Below, piece by piece: positions 15,410-25,597 of a DNA stretch of 64,000 nt (position 1 is its first letter; each line of letters starts with the position of its first letter). The stretch is from Herbiconiux sp. A18JL235 (GTDB lineage Bacteria; Actinomycetota; Actinomycetes; Actinomycetales; Microbacteriaceae): NCBI RefSeq assembly GCF_040939305.1, contig NZ_CP162511.1, positions 1,798,001-1,862,000 of the forward strand, read 5' to 3'. Under the pieces are notes generated by a model. The model saw only the letters and a list, made by a program, of their open reading frames with translations, was not told the origin of the DNA and searched no databases. A program made the position numbers and the translations under genes.

Positions 15410-16474
15410 ATGGATGTGCATTTGGCGTACGACAGGAACGACTCTCGGGCGAGGAGGGCCGTGTCGGCCTTCGTCGCCCTGCTGGTGGTCGTAGCCGGAG
15501 GGCTGGTCGCAGCACCGGCCGCATCGGCCGACTCGGGCGGTGACGTGGTCGACTCGGCGCTGCGACCCACGGTGACCCGCATCGCAGGGGCCGATCGCTA
15601 CGAGCTCGCCGCCCGCCTCGCCCTCGAGACCGCGCCCGCAGGGGCCCGCACCGTCTACGTCGCGTCGGGGGCGAACTACCCCGACGCGTTGAGCGCCGGC
15701 CCGGCCGCCGTGCACCGCGGCGCGCCCCTGCTTCTCGTCCAGCCCACTGCGTTCCCCGCCGTGGCGCGCTCGGCGCTCGTGGCCCTCGCGCCGACGAGCG
15801 TGATCGTCGTCGGCGGGCCGCTCTCGGTGAGCGACGCGGTGCTGGCCGAGATCTCCGCTGCGGTGCCGCGGGCCGGCGTGGCGCGGGTGTCGGGCGCCGA
15901 CCGATACGAGGGCAGCCGCGCGGTCATTCGCGACGCCTTCCCCGGGGGAGCGTCCGTGGCCTTCGTGGCCACGGGCCGGTCGTTCCCCGATGCGCTCTCG
16001 GCAGGCGCCGCCGCCGGCACCTCCGATCTGCCGGTGCTGCTCGTCGACGGAGCCCTGCCCGGCGTCGACATCCCGACCGAGAGCTTCCTCGGCAGCCTCC
16101 GCACCACGACCGCGGTGCTGGTGGGCGGCACATCGTCGGTCTCGGCCGAGGCGGAGTTCGCTCTGAAGCTGACCCGCGACGTGCAGCGCATCGACGGGGT
16201 CGATCGCTACCGGGTGTCCCAGGCGCTGAACGCGCGCGTGCTGCAGGACTTCAGCCGCGTCTACCTGGTGACGGGCGAGAACTTCCCCGATGCCCTGGCG
16301 GGGGGAGTGCTCGCCGGAACGCGGCACAATCCTCTGTTCGTGGTGCCCGGCACCTGCGTGCCGAGGGGCGTGCTCTCCCAGCTCGACGCCAACGGCACGA
16401 GCCAGGTCGTGCTCCTCGGCGGCACGGCGTCCCTCAGCGCCGACGTCGCAGCGCTCACACCCTGCGCGTGGTGA
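15410..16474 (+). CDS. Secreted cell-wall-binding repeat (CWB2) protein
   Basis: The 354-residue protein has a basic N-terminus, a signal peptide (AFVALLVVVAGGLVAAPAASA) and three CWB2 (PF04122) repeats. Each begins with (I/V)-x-G-x-DRY (IAGADRYELA, VSGADRYEGS, IDGVDRYRVS), continues with a variant of V-x-(V/L)-A-(S/T)-G-x-x-(F/Y)-PDAL (for example VASGANYPDAL) and ends with VVGG/VLVGG. These repeats bind cell-wall anionic polymers in Clostridioides difficile. No enzymatic domain is fused, so it is either a structural wall protein or a partner of another factor. A bidirectional terminator separates it from kgd. Confidence 0.88.
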   Translation: MDVHLAYDRNDSRARRAVSAFVALLVVVAGGLVAAPAASADSGGDVVDSALRPTVTRIAGADRYELAARLALETAPAGARTVYVASGANYPDALSAGPAAVHRGAPLLLVQPTAFPAVARSALVALAPTSVIVVGGPLSVSDAVLAEISAAVPRAGVARVSGADRYEGSRAVIRDAFPGGASVAFVATGRSFPDALSAGAAAGTSDLPVLLVDGALPGVDIPTESFLGSLRTTTAVLVGGTSSVSAEAEFALKLTRDVQRIDGVDRYRVSQALNARVLQDFSRVYLVTGENFPDALAGGVLAGTRHNPLFVVPGTCVPRGVLSQLDANGTSQVVLLGGTASLSADVAALTPCAW

Positions 16475-16492
16475 GGCCCGTCGCGGAAACGA

Positions 16493-16533
16493 CGAAGGGC
16501 GGCCGACCGGTGCGAACCGGCGGCCGCCCTTCG
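16493..16533. terminator. Bidirectional terminator between the CWB2 gene and kgd
   Basis: CGAAGGGCGGCCG (16493-16505) pairs perfectly with CGGCCGCCCTTCG (16521-16533), and an inner CCGGT/ACCGG pair extends the stem. It lies between two convergent stops, so it can serve both strands. Confidence 0.85.
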
Positions 16534-16546
16534 GGGCTGAGCGGGA

Positions 16547-19500
16547 TCAGCTGAGCGCGCGGGCCAGCAGCTCGGCCTGCTCGACGGCGTGGCGCTTGGC
16601 CGAGCCTGCGGCAGGCGACGCCGCTGCCGGGCGCGAGACCACCGAGATGGTGCGGCCCTCGAGGCGCGAGGCGAGCTCGGTGCAGATGAACGGCCAGGCT
16701 CCCTGGTTCTGCGGTTCGTCCTGCACCCAGACCAGCTCGGCGTTCGGATACTGCGACACCACCCGGTTGATCTCGACGAGCGGCAGCGGGTAGAACTGCT
16801 CGAGCCGCACCAGGGCGATGCCCTCGTTCGGGTTCTTCTGCAGCTCGCTCGCCAGGTCGTAGTGGATCTTGCCGGAGTGCAGCAGCACCTTGGTGACGGC
16901 GCCCTTGTCGGTGATGCGGGCGTCGTCGATGACCGGCTCGAAACGGCCGGAGGTGAGGTCGTCGACCGAGCTGGTGGCGCCGCGCAGACGCAGCATGGCC
17001 TTCGGGGTGAAGACGATGAGCGGCTTCCTCGGGCGGGCGTAGGCCTGACGGCGCAGCAGGTGGAAGTACGACGCGGGGGTCGACGGCCGCGCCACGGTCA
17101 TGTTGTCCTCGGCGCACAGCTGCAGGTAGCGCTCGATGCGCGCCGAGCTGTGGTCGGGACCCTGACCCTCGTAGCCGTGGGGGAGGAGGAGCACCAGCGA
17201 GGAGCGCTGGCCCCACTTCTGCTCGGCCGAGGAGATGAACTCGTCGATGATGGTCTGCGCCCCGTTGGCGAAGTCGCCGAACTGCGCCTCCCAGAGCACG
17301 AGCGCGTCGGGGCGCTCCACGGAGTAGCCGTACTCGAAGCCCATCGCCGCGTACTCGCTGAGCAGCGAGTCGTATATCCAGAACCTGGCCTGACCGTCGG
17401 AGAGGTTCGCGAGCGGCAGCCACTCCTGGCCGTTCTCCCGGTCGTGCAGCACCGCGTGACGCTGCACGAAGGTGCCGCGGCGTGCATCCTGACCCGCGAG
17501 ACGCACGGGGGTGCCCTCCACGAGCAGCGAGCCGAGGGCGAGCAGCTCGCCGAAGGCCCAGTCGATGGAGCCGTTGCGGCTCATGTCGACACGCTTGGTG
17601 AGCAGCTGCTGCAGCTTCGGATGCACGGTGAAACCGGCCGGCTTGTTGTCGAAGGCGTCGCCGATGAGGTGCACTGTCGATTCGGAGACCGCCGTCTCGA
17701 ACGGCGCGGTGGCGCTGTCGTCGCGCTGCGCCTCGGGTCGTTCGAGATCGGAGACCGGCTTCGTGTCGTCGGTGATGACCGGGATCGACGAGGTCTGCGC
17801 GGCGTGCGTCTCGGCGAAGGCGCGCTCGAGGCGGTCTTGGAAGTCGCGGTGCGCCGCCTCGTACTCCTCCTCGGTGATGTCGCCTCGGCCGACGAGCGCC
17901 TCGGTGTAGAGCTTGCGCACCGAGCGCTTGGCCTCGATGAGGTTGTACATGAGCGGCTGGGTCATCGAGGGGTCGTCGCCCTCGTTGTGCCCGCGACGGC
18001 GGTAGCAGATGAGGTCGATGAAGACGTCGCGGTGGAACTGCTGGCGGTATTCGAACGCCAGCTGCGCGACGCGCACGACCGATTCGGGGTCGTCGCCGTT
18101 CACGTGGAAGATCGGCGCCTGGATGGTCTTCGCCACGTCGGTCGAGTACACCGACGAACGCGACTCCGTGGGCGGAGTCGTGAAGCCCACCTGGTTGTTG
18201 ATGTTGACGTGGATGGTGCCGCCCGTGCGGTAGCCGCGCAGTTGCGACATCTGCAGGGTCTCGACGACGACGCCCTGGCCTGCGAGGGCCGCGTCGCCGT
18301 GGATGAGGATGGGCAGGGTCGAGAACGTGCCGATGGGCTTGCGGTCCTGCTTGGCCCGCACGATGCCCTCGAGCACACCGTCGGCGGCCTCGAGGTGCGA
18401 GGGGTTCGCGGCGAGGTAGACCGGGATCTCCGTGCCGTCGGCCGAGGTGAAGGTTCCCTCCGTGCCGAGGTGGTACTTCACGTCACCCGAGCCCTGCACC
18501 GTGCGCGGGTCTTGGGTGCCCTCGAACTCGCGGAAGATCTGACCGTAGGTCTTGCCGGCGATGTTGGTGAGCACGTTGAGCCGGCCACGGTGGGCCATGC
18601 CGATGGCGACCTCGTCGAGGCCCTCCTCGGCGGCGCCCTGGATGATCGCGTCGAGCAGCGCGATCGCCGACTCGCCGCCCTCGAGCGAGAAGCGCTTCTG
18701 GCCGACGTACTTCGTCTGCAGGAAGGTCTCGAAGGCCTCGGCCTCGTTGAGCTTGGCCAGGATGCGCATCTGCTCGTCGTGGCCCGGCTTGGCGTAGGGG
18801 CGCTCGACCTTCTCCTGGATCCAGCGGCGCTGCGCCGGGTCTTGGATGTGCATGTACTCGATGCCGATCTTGCGGCAGTAGGAGTCGCGCAGCACACCGA
18901 GGATGTCGCGCAGGTACGACTGGCGGGTGAGGCCGAACTCGCCCGTCACGAACTCGCGGTCGAGGTCCCAGAAGGTGAGACCGTGGGTGGCGATGTCGAG
19001 ATCGGGGTGCGTGCGCTGACGGTACTCCAGCGGGTCGATGTCGGCCATCAGGTGGCCGCGCACGCGGAACGCGTTGATGAGCTCCTGCACGCGCGCCGTC
19101 TTGTCGATGGCGCTGGCCAGGTCGACGTCGATGTCGGCGGCCCACTGGATGGGCTCGTAGGGGATGCGGAGCTCGGCGAAGATGTCGTGGTAGAAACCGC
19201 GCTCGCCGAGCAGCAGTTCGTGCACCTTCTTCAGGAACTCGCCCGACCCCGCACCCTGGATGACCCGGTGGTCGTAGGTGGAGGTGAGCGTGATGACCTT
19301 GCCGATGCCGAGGTTCGCCAGCACCTTCGGCGAAGAGCCCTGGAACTCCGCCGGGTACTCGAGGGCACCGGCACCGATGATGGCGCCCTGACCCTTCATG
19401 AGACGCGGCACGGAGTGCACGGTGCCGATGCCGCCCGGGTTGGTGAGCGAGATCGTGGTGCCCTGGAAGTCGGTGGCGGTGAGCTTGTTGGCGCGGGCCC

Positions 19501-20395
19501 GGCGCACCAGGTCTTCGTAGGCGCCGAGGAACTCGTTGAAGCTCATGGTGTCGGCGCGCTTGATGCCGGGGACCAGCAAGGCGCGGGAGCCGTCGGGCTT
19601 CGGGATGTCGATGGCGATGCCGAGGCCCACGTGGGCGGGGGCCACGACGGAGGGCTTGCCGTCGACCTCGTCGTAGTAGACGTTCTGGCTCGGGAACTCC
19701 TTGAGCGCCTGCACCAGCGCCCAGCCGATGAGGTGCGTGAACGACACCTTGCCGCCGCGGGCGCGGCGGAGGTGGTTGTTGATGACGATGCGGTTGTCGA
19801 TCATCAGCTTGGCCGGGATGGAGCGCACGCTCGTCGCCGTCGGAACGGTGAGGCTCGCATCCATGTTCGTGGCCAGCGACTTCGCCATGCCGCGCAGCGG
19901 CGTCACGACGTCTTTCTCGGCGTCTTCGGCGGCGTCCTTCGCGGCCTCCTCCGCGGTGACCGACCGGGTGGAGGGGGCCTCGGCCGGGATGGGCTGGGGC
20001 TTCGCCTCGACGCTCGTGGTCTTCGCGATGGGCTGGGTGGCCGGGCGGGGGTCGGTGGCGGGGGAAGGAGCGGCTTCGGCGGGCGCCGCCGGGGCGGCGG
20101 GCGCCGGCGCGGCGGGAGCTGCAGCCTCGGCGGGTGCCGCCTCGGCCGTGGCGGACGCATCAGCGGTGGCGGGTTCCGCATCGGCCTGGCCGCCGTTCGC
20201 GGCGAGGTGCGAGCGGTAGCTCTCGAGCACCGGCCACCACGACTTGTCGACCGACTCCTTGTCGGCTACGTACTGCTCGTACAGCTCGTCGACGAGCCAT
20301 TCGTTCGCGCCGAATTCGCCTGATGCACCTTCGTCGGTACTCGTTCCCGTCACCTGGCTAGCCAAAGCCGATCGCCCACTTCCCGTTTGCCTCAC
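16547..20395 (-). CDS. kgd: Multifunctional 2-oxoglutarate decarboxylase/dehydrogenase E1-E2 fusion
   Basis: This 1282-residue enzyme is the actinobacterial SucA/Kgd fusion, which decarboxylates 2-oxoglutarate in the TCA cycle. Order: FGANEWLVDELYEQY N-terminal helix, an Ala/Pro-rich linker (to about residue 165), the succinyltransferase-like domain ending TYDHRVIQGAGSGEF, then the ThDP-dependent E1 (GDAALAGQG and NNQVGFTT at the cofactor site, AHRGRLNVL). Family alignments favour a start near TTG at 20365 (LASQVTGT); the upstream ten codons are doubtful. It is single, convergent with the CWB2 gene and divergent from guaB1. Confidence 0.95.
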   Translation of the reverse strand: MRQTGSGRSALASQVTGTSTDEGASGEFGANEWLVDELYEQYVADKESVDKSWWPVLESYRSHLAANGGQADAEPATADASATAEAAPAEAAAPAAPAPAAPAAPAEAAPSPATDPRPATQPIAKTTSVEAKPQPIPAEAPSTRSVTAEEAAKDAAEDAEKDVVTPLRGMAKSLATNMDASLTVPTATSVRSIPAKLMIDNRIVINNHLRRARGGKVSFTHLIGWALVQALKEFPSQNVYYDEVDGKPSVVAPAHVGLGIAIDIPKPDGSRALLVPGIKRADTMSFNEFLGAYEDLVRRARANKLTATDFQGTTISLTNPGGIGTVHSVPRLMKGQGAIIGAGALEYPAEFQGSSPKVLANLGIGKVITLTSTYDHRVIQGAGSGEFLKKVHELLLGERGFYHDIFAELRIPYEPIQWAADIDVDLASAIDKTARVQELINAFRVRGHLMADIDPLEYRQRTHPDLDIATHGLTFWDLDREFVTGEFGLTRQSYLRDILGVLRDSYCRKIGIEYMHIQDPAQRRWIQEKVERPYAKPGHDEQMRILAKLNEAEAFETFLQTKYVGQKRFSLEGGESAIALLDAIIQGAAEEGLDEVAIGMAHRGRLNVLTNIAGKTYGQIFREFEGTQDPRTVQGSGDVKYHLGTEGTFTSADGTEIPVYLAANPSHLEAADGVLEGIVRAKQDRKPIGTFSTLPILIHGDAALAGQGVVVETLQMSQLRGYRTGGTIHVNINNQVGFTTPPTESRSSVYSTDVAKTIQAPIFHVNGDDPESVVRVAQLAFEYRQQFHRDVFIDLICYRRRGHNEGDDPSMTQPLMYNLIEAKRSVRKLYTEALVGRGDITEEEYEAAHRDFQDRLERAFAETHAAQTSSIPVITDDTKPVSDLERPEAQRDDSATAPFETAVSESTVHLIGDAFDNKPAGFTVHPKLQQLLTKRVDMSRNGSIDWAFGELLALGSLLVEGTPVRLAGQDARRGTFVQRHAVLHDRENGQEWLPLANLSDGQARFWIYDSLLSEYAAMGFEYGYSVERPDALVLWEAQFGDFANGAQTIIDEFISSAEQKWGQRSSLVLLLPHGYEGQGPDHSSARIERYLQLCAEDNMTVARPSTPASYFHLLRRQAYARPRKPLIVFTPKAMLRLRGATSSVDDLTSGRFEPVIDDARITDKGAVTKVLLHSGKIHYDLASELQKNPNEGIALVRLEQFYPLPLVEINRVVSQYPNAELVWVQDEPQNQGAWPFICTELASRLEGRTISVVSRPAAASPAAGSAKRHAVEQAELLARALS

Positions 20396-20512
20396 GTGGC
20401 ACGTGCCGGTGTCTGCTGCGCTGCTTGTTCACGCGTGGACACGTGCACCGTCAAGCCTAGACCTTCTACGCGGGTGCTCCGGCCATGCCGGCAGCGGTCT
20501 AGCGTTGTTCCC

Positions 20513-21952
20513 ATGGAGTTCTACGGTGGCCCCGCTCGCGACGACCTGACCTATTCCGACGTGTTCCTCATCCCCTCCCGATCCGCGGTGACCTCGCGGC
20601 TCGACGTGTCGCTCGCTCCCGACGACGGCACCGGCGCGACCATCCCGATCGTGTCGGCCAACATGAACTCGGTGACCGGCCCGCGCCTTGCCGCGAGTCT
20701 CGCCCGCCGTGGCGGTCTCGGTGTGCTGCCGCAGGACATGCCGCTGCAGCAGCTGGCGGAAGCCATCCGCTGGGTGAAGGCGCAGCCGGTCGACTACGAC
20801 ACACCCTTCGAGATGCGCCCCGAGCAGACCGTGGAGGAGGCACTGCTGCTCGTCCCCGCTGTCGCGGGTCAGGGCATCGTGCTCCACGACGGCGCGGGGG
20901 AGTACCTCGGCTGCATCCCGGCGGCGAGGCTCGCCACAGCCCTGCCCGACGCGAAGCTCGGCGACCTCGTGCACGGCGCGCTCACCTCGCTCTCGGCCGA
21001 CGACCTCGACGGGCCGCGCGACGCCTTCGACGCGATGGTCGCGGCCGACATCGACTTCGCCCCGGTGCTGCGCCACGGCGCCGTCGTCGGAACCCTCAGC
21101 CGCACCAGCGCGCTGCGCGCCACCCTCTACTCCCCGGCGGTCGACGCCGACGGGCGACTGCGGGTCGCGGCGGCGGTGGGCATCAACGGCGACGTCGTCG
21201 ACAAGGCGAGGGCGCTCGTCGCCGCCGGTGTCGACGTGCTCGTGGTCGACACCGCGCACGGCCACCAGGAGGGCATGCTGCGGGCGCTCCAGGCTCTGGG
21301 CGCCGCAGCCCTCGGCGTGCCGATCGCCGCGGGCAACGTGGTGACGGCCCGGGCGGTGAACGACCTCGTCGACGCCGGTGCGACCATCCTCAAGGTGGGT
21401 GTCGGGCCCGGCGCCATGTGCACCACCCGCATGATGACCGCGGTCGGCAGGCCGCAGTTCTCGGCCGTGCTCGAGACGGCGGCTGCCGCCCACGAGCGGG
21501 GAGCCCACGTCTGGGCCGACGGCGGCGTGCGCTACCCGCGCGACGTCGCGCTCGCGCTGGCTGCGGGCGCCTCCTCGGTGATGATCGGCTCGTGGTTCGC
21601 CGGCACCATCGAGGCGCCGGGAACCCTGCACACGGATGCGGAGGGCCGGCTCTACAAGGAGAGCTGGGGCATGGCATCGACGAAGGCGGTGAAGGAGCGC
21701 TTCGGCCGGCTCGACGCCTACGAGCTGGCACGCAAGACCCTGTTCGCGGAAGGCATCTCGTCGAGCCGCATCTACCTCGACCCGCTGCGGCCCTCGCTCG
21801 AAGACCTGCTCGACATGATCACCTCGGGGGTGCGCAGCTCGTTCACCTACGCCGGGGCGTCGACGCTCGCCGAGTTCCACGACCGCGCCCTCGTCGGCAT
21901 CCAGTCGGCTGCGGGGTACGAGGAGGGCAAGGCGCTCCCGGTGAGCTGGTAG
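20513..21952 (+). CDS. guaB1: GuaB1-family IMP dehydrogenase paralogue, probable GMP reductase
   Basis: The 479-residue protein has the IMPDH/GMPR barrel: ANMNSVTG near residue 45, PIAAGNV, GVGPGAMCTTRMM with the catalytic Cys, and the flap region (LYKESWGMAS). Between residues about 95 and 210 lies a CBS pair. GuaB1 of Mycobacterium smegmatis has been shown to be a GMP reductase (GMP to IMP), so this is preferred to IMP dehydrogenase. It would return guanine nucleotides to IMP. Divergent from kgd across 117 bases. Confidence 0.88.
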   Translation: MEFYGGPARDDLTYSDVFLIPSRSAVTSRLDVSLAPDDGTGATIPIVSANMNSVTGPRLAASLARRGGLGVLPQDMPLQQLAEAIRWVKAQPVDYDTPFEMRPEQTVEEALLLVPAVAGQGIVLHDGAGEYLGCIPAARLATALPDAKLGDLVHGALTSLSADDLDGPRDAFDAMVAADIDFAPVLRHGAVVGTLSRTSALRATLYSPAVDADGRLRVAAAVGINGDVVDKARALVAAGVDVLVVDTAHGHQEGMLRALQALGAAALGVPIAAGNVVTARAVNDLVDAGATILKVGVGPGAMCTTRMMTAVGRPQFSAVLETAAAAHERGAHVWADGGVRYPRDVALALAAGASSVMIGSWFAGTIEAPGTLHTDAEGRLYKESWGMASTKAVKERFGRLDAYELARKTLFAEGISSSRIYLDPLRPSLEDLLDMITSGVRSSFTYAGASTLAEFHDRALVGIQSAAGYEEGKALPVSW

Positions 21953-22044
21953 CGCGGGTAGGATCGAGCACACCATGGACGACCCTCCCTCTGCGCATCC
22001 GGTTCCCATCGTGACCGCCGTCCCGGCCATGAGCGGAGGCCCTC

Positions 22045-23388
22045 GTGGTCTCTGAGCTCGTGTTGCTCGGCATCGGCCTCGTGCTCACGGTGGGCACCGG
22101 CTTCTTCGTGGCGAGCGAGTTCTCGCTCGTGAACCTCGACCGCTCCGACCTCGAGGCCAGGTCGGCCAGGGGGGAGAAGGGGCTGCAGCCGCCCATCACC
22201 GCGCTGAAGCACACCTCGACGCACCTCTCCAGTGCGCAGCTCGGCATTACCCTCACGACGCTGCTCACCGGGTACACGATGGAGCCGGCGATCTCGAGCC
22301 TCCTGCGCGGTCCGTTCACCGCCATCGGCATCCCCGAGTCGGTGGTGTCTCCTCTCGCCGCGGTGATCGGCATCGCCGTCGCGACCCTGCTGTCGATGAT
22401 CATCGGCGAGCTGGTGCCGAAGAACTTCGCTCTGGCTCTGCCACGTGCGACCGCGCGCATCGTCGTGCCGTTCCAGCTCGTGTTCACGACGGTCTTCCGC
22501 CCTGCGGTGGCACTGCTCAACAACAGCGCCAACGCCCTGCTGCGCCTCGTCGGCATCGAACCCAAGGAAGAGCTCTCCGGAGCGCGCACGGCGGAGGAGC
22601 TGTCGTCGCTCGTGCGCCGGTCGGCCATGGAGGGCAGTCTCGATGTCGACACCGCCACACTGCTGAACCGCACCCTCCTGTTCTCCTCGCACGACGCCTC
22701 CGACGTCATGACGCCGAGACCGCGCATCCGGAGCGTCAAACGCGACGATTCGGTCGAGGTGGTGCTCGAGCTCGCGCGCACGACGGGGCATTCCCGTTTC
22801 CCGGTGATCGACGAGGGCGTCGACGACATCGTCGGGCTGGCGCACGTGAAGCAGGCCGTGGCGATCCCGCGCGACCGGCGCCCCGAGGTGCCGGCCGCCG
22901 CCATCATGACAGAGGCGTTGCGGGTGCCCGAGACGATGCAGCTCGACCTGCTGCTCGGCGAACTGCGCGGGCGCGGCTACCAGATGGCGGTGGTCATCGA
23001 CGAGTACGGCGGCACCGCCGGCGTCGTGACCCTCGAAGATCTCGTGGAGGAACTCGTGGGCGAGCTCGTCGACGAGCACGACCGCACGAGAGCGGGCGTG
23101 GTGCAGTCGCGCGGCGACACCGTGTTCCCCGGACTCCTGCGCCCCGACGAGCTCGCCGACCAGGCGGGCATCCGTGTGCCCGACAACGGCCCGTACGAGA
23201 CCGTGGGCGGCTTCGTCATGAGCGAGCTGGGGCGGCTGCCGGTGGTCGGCGACACCGTGAGGCTGCCCGAAGGGGCGCTCCGTGTGGAGCGGCTCGAGGG
23301 CCGGCGCATCGACCGGCTGCGGTTCATCGCCGACCCGGTGACCAGTGCCGTGGCCGCCGCCGTCGAGGAGGAGGCCCGACGTGGCTGA
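22045..23388 (+). CDS. CNNM/CorC-family membrane protein (hemolysin family), first of a pair
   Basis: The 447-residue protein has an N-terminal DUF21/CNNM membrane domain (helices near 1-25, 68-90, 100-120, 135-155; ELVPKNFALALP), a CBS pair (DVMTPRPRI onward, VIDEYGGTAGVVTLEDLVEELVGE) and a C-terminal CorC_HlyC domain (YETVGGFVMSELGRLP). Members of the family are magnesium exporters or magnesium/cobalt homeostasis factors. GTG at 22045 is the start. It overlaps the second copy by 8 bases; the pair is a common actinobacterial arrangement. Confidence 0.88.
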   Translation: MVSELVLLGIGLVLTVGTGFFVASEFSLVNLDRSDLEARSARGEKGLQPPITALKHTSTHLSSAQLGITLTTLLTGYTMEPAISSLLRGPFTAIGIPESVVSPLAAVIGIAVATLLSMIIGELVPKNFALALPRATARIVVPFQLVFTTVFRPAVALLNNSANALLRLVGIEPKEELSGARTAEELSSLVRRSAMEGSLDVDTATLLNRTLLFSSHDASDVMTPRPRIRSVKRDDSVEVVLELARTTGHSRFPVIDEGVDDIVGLAHVKQAVAIPRDRRPEVPAAAIMTEALRVPETMQLDLLLGELRGRGYQMAVVIDEYGGTAGVVTLEDLVEELVGELVDEHDRTRAGVVQSRGDTVFPGLLRPDELADQAGIRVPDNGPYETVGGFVMSELGRLPVVGDTVRLPEGALRVERLEGRRIDRLRFIADPVTSAVAAAVEEEARRG

Positions 23389-24415
23389 CTGGCTCGGAAT
23401 CGTCTGGCTCGTGGTGCTGCTGGCCGGCAACGCCTTCTTCGTCGCGGCCGAGTTCGCCGTCATCTCGGCGCGCCGCTCGCAGATCGAACCGCTCGCCGAG
23501 CAGGGCAGAGCGAGCGCCAAGACGGCGCTGTACGCGATGGAGCACGCGACGCTCATGCTCGCGACCACGCAGCTCGGCATCACGGTGTGCTCGCTGCTCA
23601 TCCTGAACGTCTCAGAGCCCGCCATCCACCACCTGCTCGAGGTGCCGCTGCACCTCACCGTGCTGCCGGAGGAGATGATCGGCACCATCGCGTTCATCGT
23701 GGCGCTGCTCGTGGTGTCGTTCCTGCACGTGGTGCTCGGCGAGATGGTGCCGAAGAACATCTCGTTCTCGCTGCCCGACCGCGCCGTGCTGCTGCTCGCG
23801 CCGCCGCTGGTCGGAGTGGCCCGGGTGTTCCGGCCCGTCATCGTGGCGTTGAACGCCAGTGCCAACGGGGTACTGCGGTTGTTCCGGGTGGAGCCGAAGA
23901 GCGAGGCCGCGAGCGCGTTCACGCTCGACGAGGTGTCGACCATCGTGGAGCAGTCGACCCGCGAAGGGGTGCTCTCCGACCGCACCGGAACACTCAGCGC
24001 CGCGTTCGAGTTCACCTCGAAGACGGTGGCGGATGTGGCGGTACCGCTCGAGTCGCTGGTCAGCCTCCCCGAGACGGCCACCCCGGGCGACGTCGAGCGC
24101 GCCGTGGCGAAGCACGGCTTCTCGCGCTATGTGCTCGTCGACGAGGGAGGCATCCCCATCGGCTACGTGCACCTCAAAGACGTCATCGATCTCGACGACG
24201 ACGAATACGACGACCCCATCCCGACGAAACGGGTGCGCATCCTCCCCTCGATCTTCGAGAAGACCGAGCTCGAAGACGCCCTCGCCACCATGCGCCGCAC
24301 CGGCGCACACCTTTCCCGCTCCTTCTCCGAGACCGGAGACACCCGCGGCGTGCTCTTCCTCGAAGACATCATCGAGGAGCTCGTGGGCGAGGTGCAGGAC
24401 GCGACGCGGCGGTAG
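23381..24415 (+). CDS. CNNM/CorC-family membrane protein, second of a pair, without CorC_HlyC domain
   Basis: The 344-residue partner starts at GTG inside the end of the first gene. It has the DUF21 membrane domain (VVLGEMVPKNISFSLP) and two CBS motifs (VAVPLESLVSLPE; GVLFLEDIIEELVGEV), then stops, so the C-terminal CorC_HlyC domain of its partner is absent. A heteromeric transporter of the two products is plausible. Confidence 0.88.
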   Translation: MADWLGIVWLVVLLAGNAFFVAAEFAVISARRSQIEPLAEQGRASAKTALYAMEHATLMLATTQLGITVCSLLILNVSEPAIHHLLEVPLHLTVLPEEMIGTIAFIVALLVVSFLHVVLGEMVPKNISFSLPDRAVLLLAPPLVGVARVFRPVIVALNASANGVLRLFRVEPKSEAASAFTLDEVSTIVEQSTREGVLSDRTGTLSAAFEFTSKTVADVAVPLESLVSLPETATPGDVERAVAKHGFSRYVLVDEGGIPIGYVHLKDVIDLDDDEYDDPIPTKRVRILPSIFEKTELEDALATMRRTGAHLSRSFSETGDTRGVLFLEDIIEELVGEVQDATRR

Positions 24416-24428
24416 CCGGCGCTCGGGG

Positions 24429-25520
24429 TCAGGGGCGGGGTCGGGCGCGCTCGTACTGCACGGGCCAGGGGATGGTGGTGCCGAGGGCGGTGGCGGCGCG
24501 GAGGGGGAAGTGCGGGTCGCGGAGCATCTCGCGGCCGAGCATCACCGCATCGGCCCGGCCCGAGTCGACCACGTCGGCCGCCTCCTGAGGCGTCGTGATG
24601 AGGCCGACCGCCGAGACCCGCACCGGCTCGGGCACGCGCTCCTTCACATACCCGGCGAACGGCACCTGGTAGAGCGGCCCCACCGGGATGCGCGCACCGG
24701 CGAGGTTGCCGCCCGAGGAGATGTCCATCACGTCGGCCCCGGCCTCCGCCGCCCAGCCGGCGACGACGGCCGTGTCCTCCTCCGTCCAGCCGCCCGTCTC
24801 CGCCCAGTCGGTGGCCGAGAAGCGCACGAACAGTGGCACCCCCTCGCCCGCCTCGGCCCGCACGGCGGCGACCACCTCGAGCAGCAGGCGCGCCCGGTTC
24901 TCCAGCGGGCCGCCGTACTCGTCGTCGCGCAGGTTCGACAGCGGCGAGAGGAACTGGTGCACCAGGTAACCGTGGGCCGCGTGCAGTTCGAGCACCTCGA
25001 AGCCGGCGTCGAGCGCCCGCCGGGCGGCCGCCACGAAGTCGTCGACGACGCCCGCGATCTCCGGCACGGTCAGCGCGCGCGGAGCACGGTAGCCGTCGAA
25101 GGCAACGGCGGAAGGCCCCACCGTCTCCCAGCCGCCCTCCTCGAGCGGCACCGAGCCCTGCTGTTCGGCCCAGGTGCGCCAGGTCGACGCCTTGCGCCCG
25201 GCGTGCGCCAGCTGGATGCCCGCGACCGCCCCCTGAGCCCTGATGAAGGCGGTGATGCGCGCGAAGCGGTCGCGCTGCTCGTCCGTCCAGATGCCCAGGT
25301 CTTCCGGGCTGATCCGCCCTTCGGGCGAGACCGCAGTCGCCTCCGTCATCACGAGCCCCGCACCGCCCACCGCGAAGGAGCCGAGGTGCACCAGGTGCCA
25401 GTCGGTGGTGAGACCGTCTCGTTCCTCGGCCGAGTACTGGCACATCGGCGCCACCCACAGGCGGTTGCGCATCGTGGTGGCACGCACGGTGAGCGGGGTG
25501 AACAGAGCGGATGCGGTCAT
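24429..25520 (-). CDS. Old-yellow-enzyme family NADH:flavin oxidoreductase (YqjM-like)
   Basis: The 363-residue TIM-barrel flavoprotein has FTPLTVRATTMRNRLWVAPMCQYS at the N-terminus with the YqjM-type Cys and Tyr, HAGRKAS, ELHAAHGYLVHQFLSPLSN, and GREMLRDPHF at the FMN phosphate site. It reduces activated C=C bonds with NAD(P)H; the physiological substrate is unknown. ATG at 25520 sets the usual N-terminus. It is divergent from nnrD with 77 bases between. Confidence 0.9.
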   Translation of the reverse strand: MTASALFTPLTVRATTMRNRLWVAPMCQYSAEERDGLTTDWHLVHLGSFAVGGAGLVMTEATAVSPEGRISPEDLGIWTDEQRDRFARITAFIRAQGAVAGIQLAHAGRKASTWRTWAEQQGSVPLEEGGWETVGPSAVAFDGYRAPRALTVPEIAGVVDDFVAAARRALDAGFEVLELHAAHGYLVHQFLSPLSNLRDDEYGGPLENRARLLLEVVAAVRAEAGEGVPLFVRFSATDWAETGGWTEEDTAVVAGWAAEAGADVMDISSGGNLAGARIPVGPLYQVPFAGYVKERVPEPVRVSAVGLITTPQEAADVVDSGRADAVMLGREMLRDPHFPLRAATALGTTIPWPVQYERARPRP

Positions 25521-25597
25521 ACTGCGCCTTTCGTCGTCGCCTTCGATTATCTCCGGCTCCTCGACCTCTCCCGTCACGGCCGCCGTATCGTGGGATC

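Noticed and set aside
16589..20323. A 1244-codon frame on the plus strand opposite kgd
   Set aside because: It is the antisense shadow of kgd caused by high GC in third positions; it is rich in Val, Arg, Gly and Asp, with no domain, and kgd is certain.
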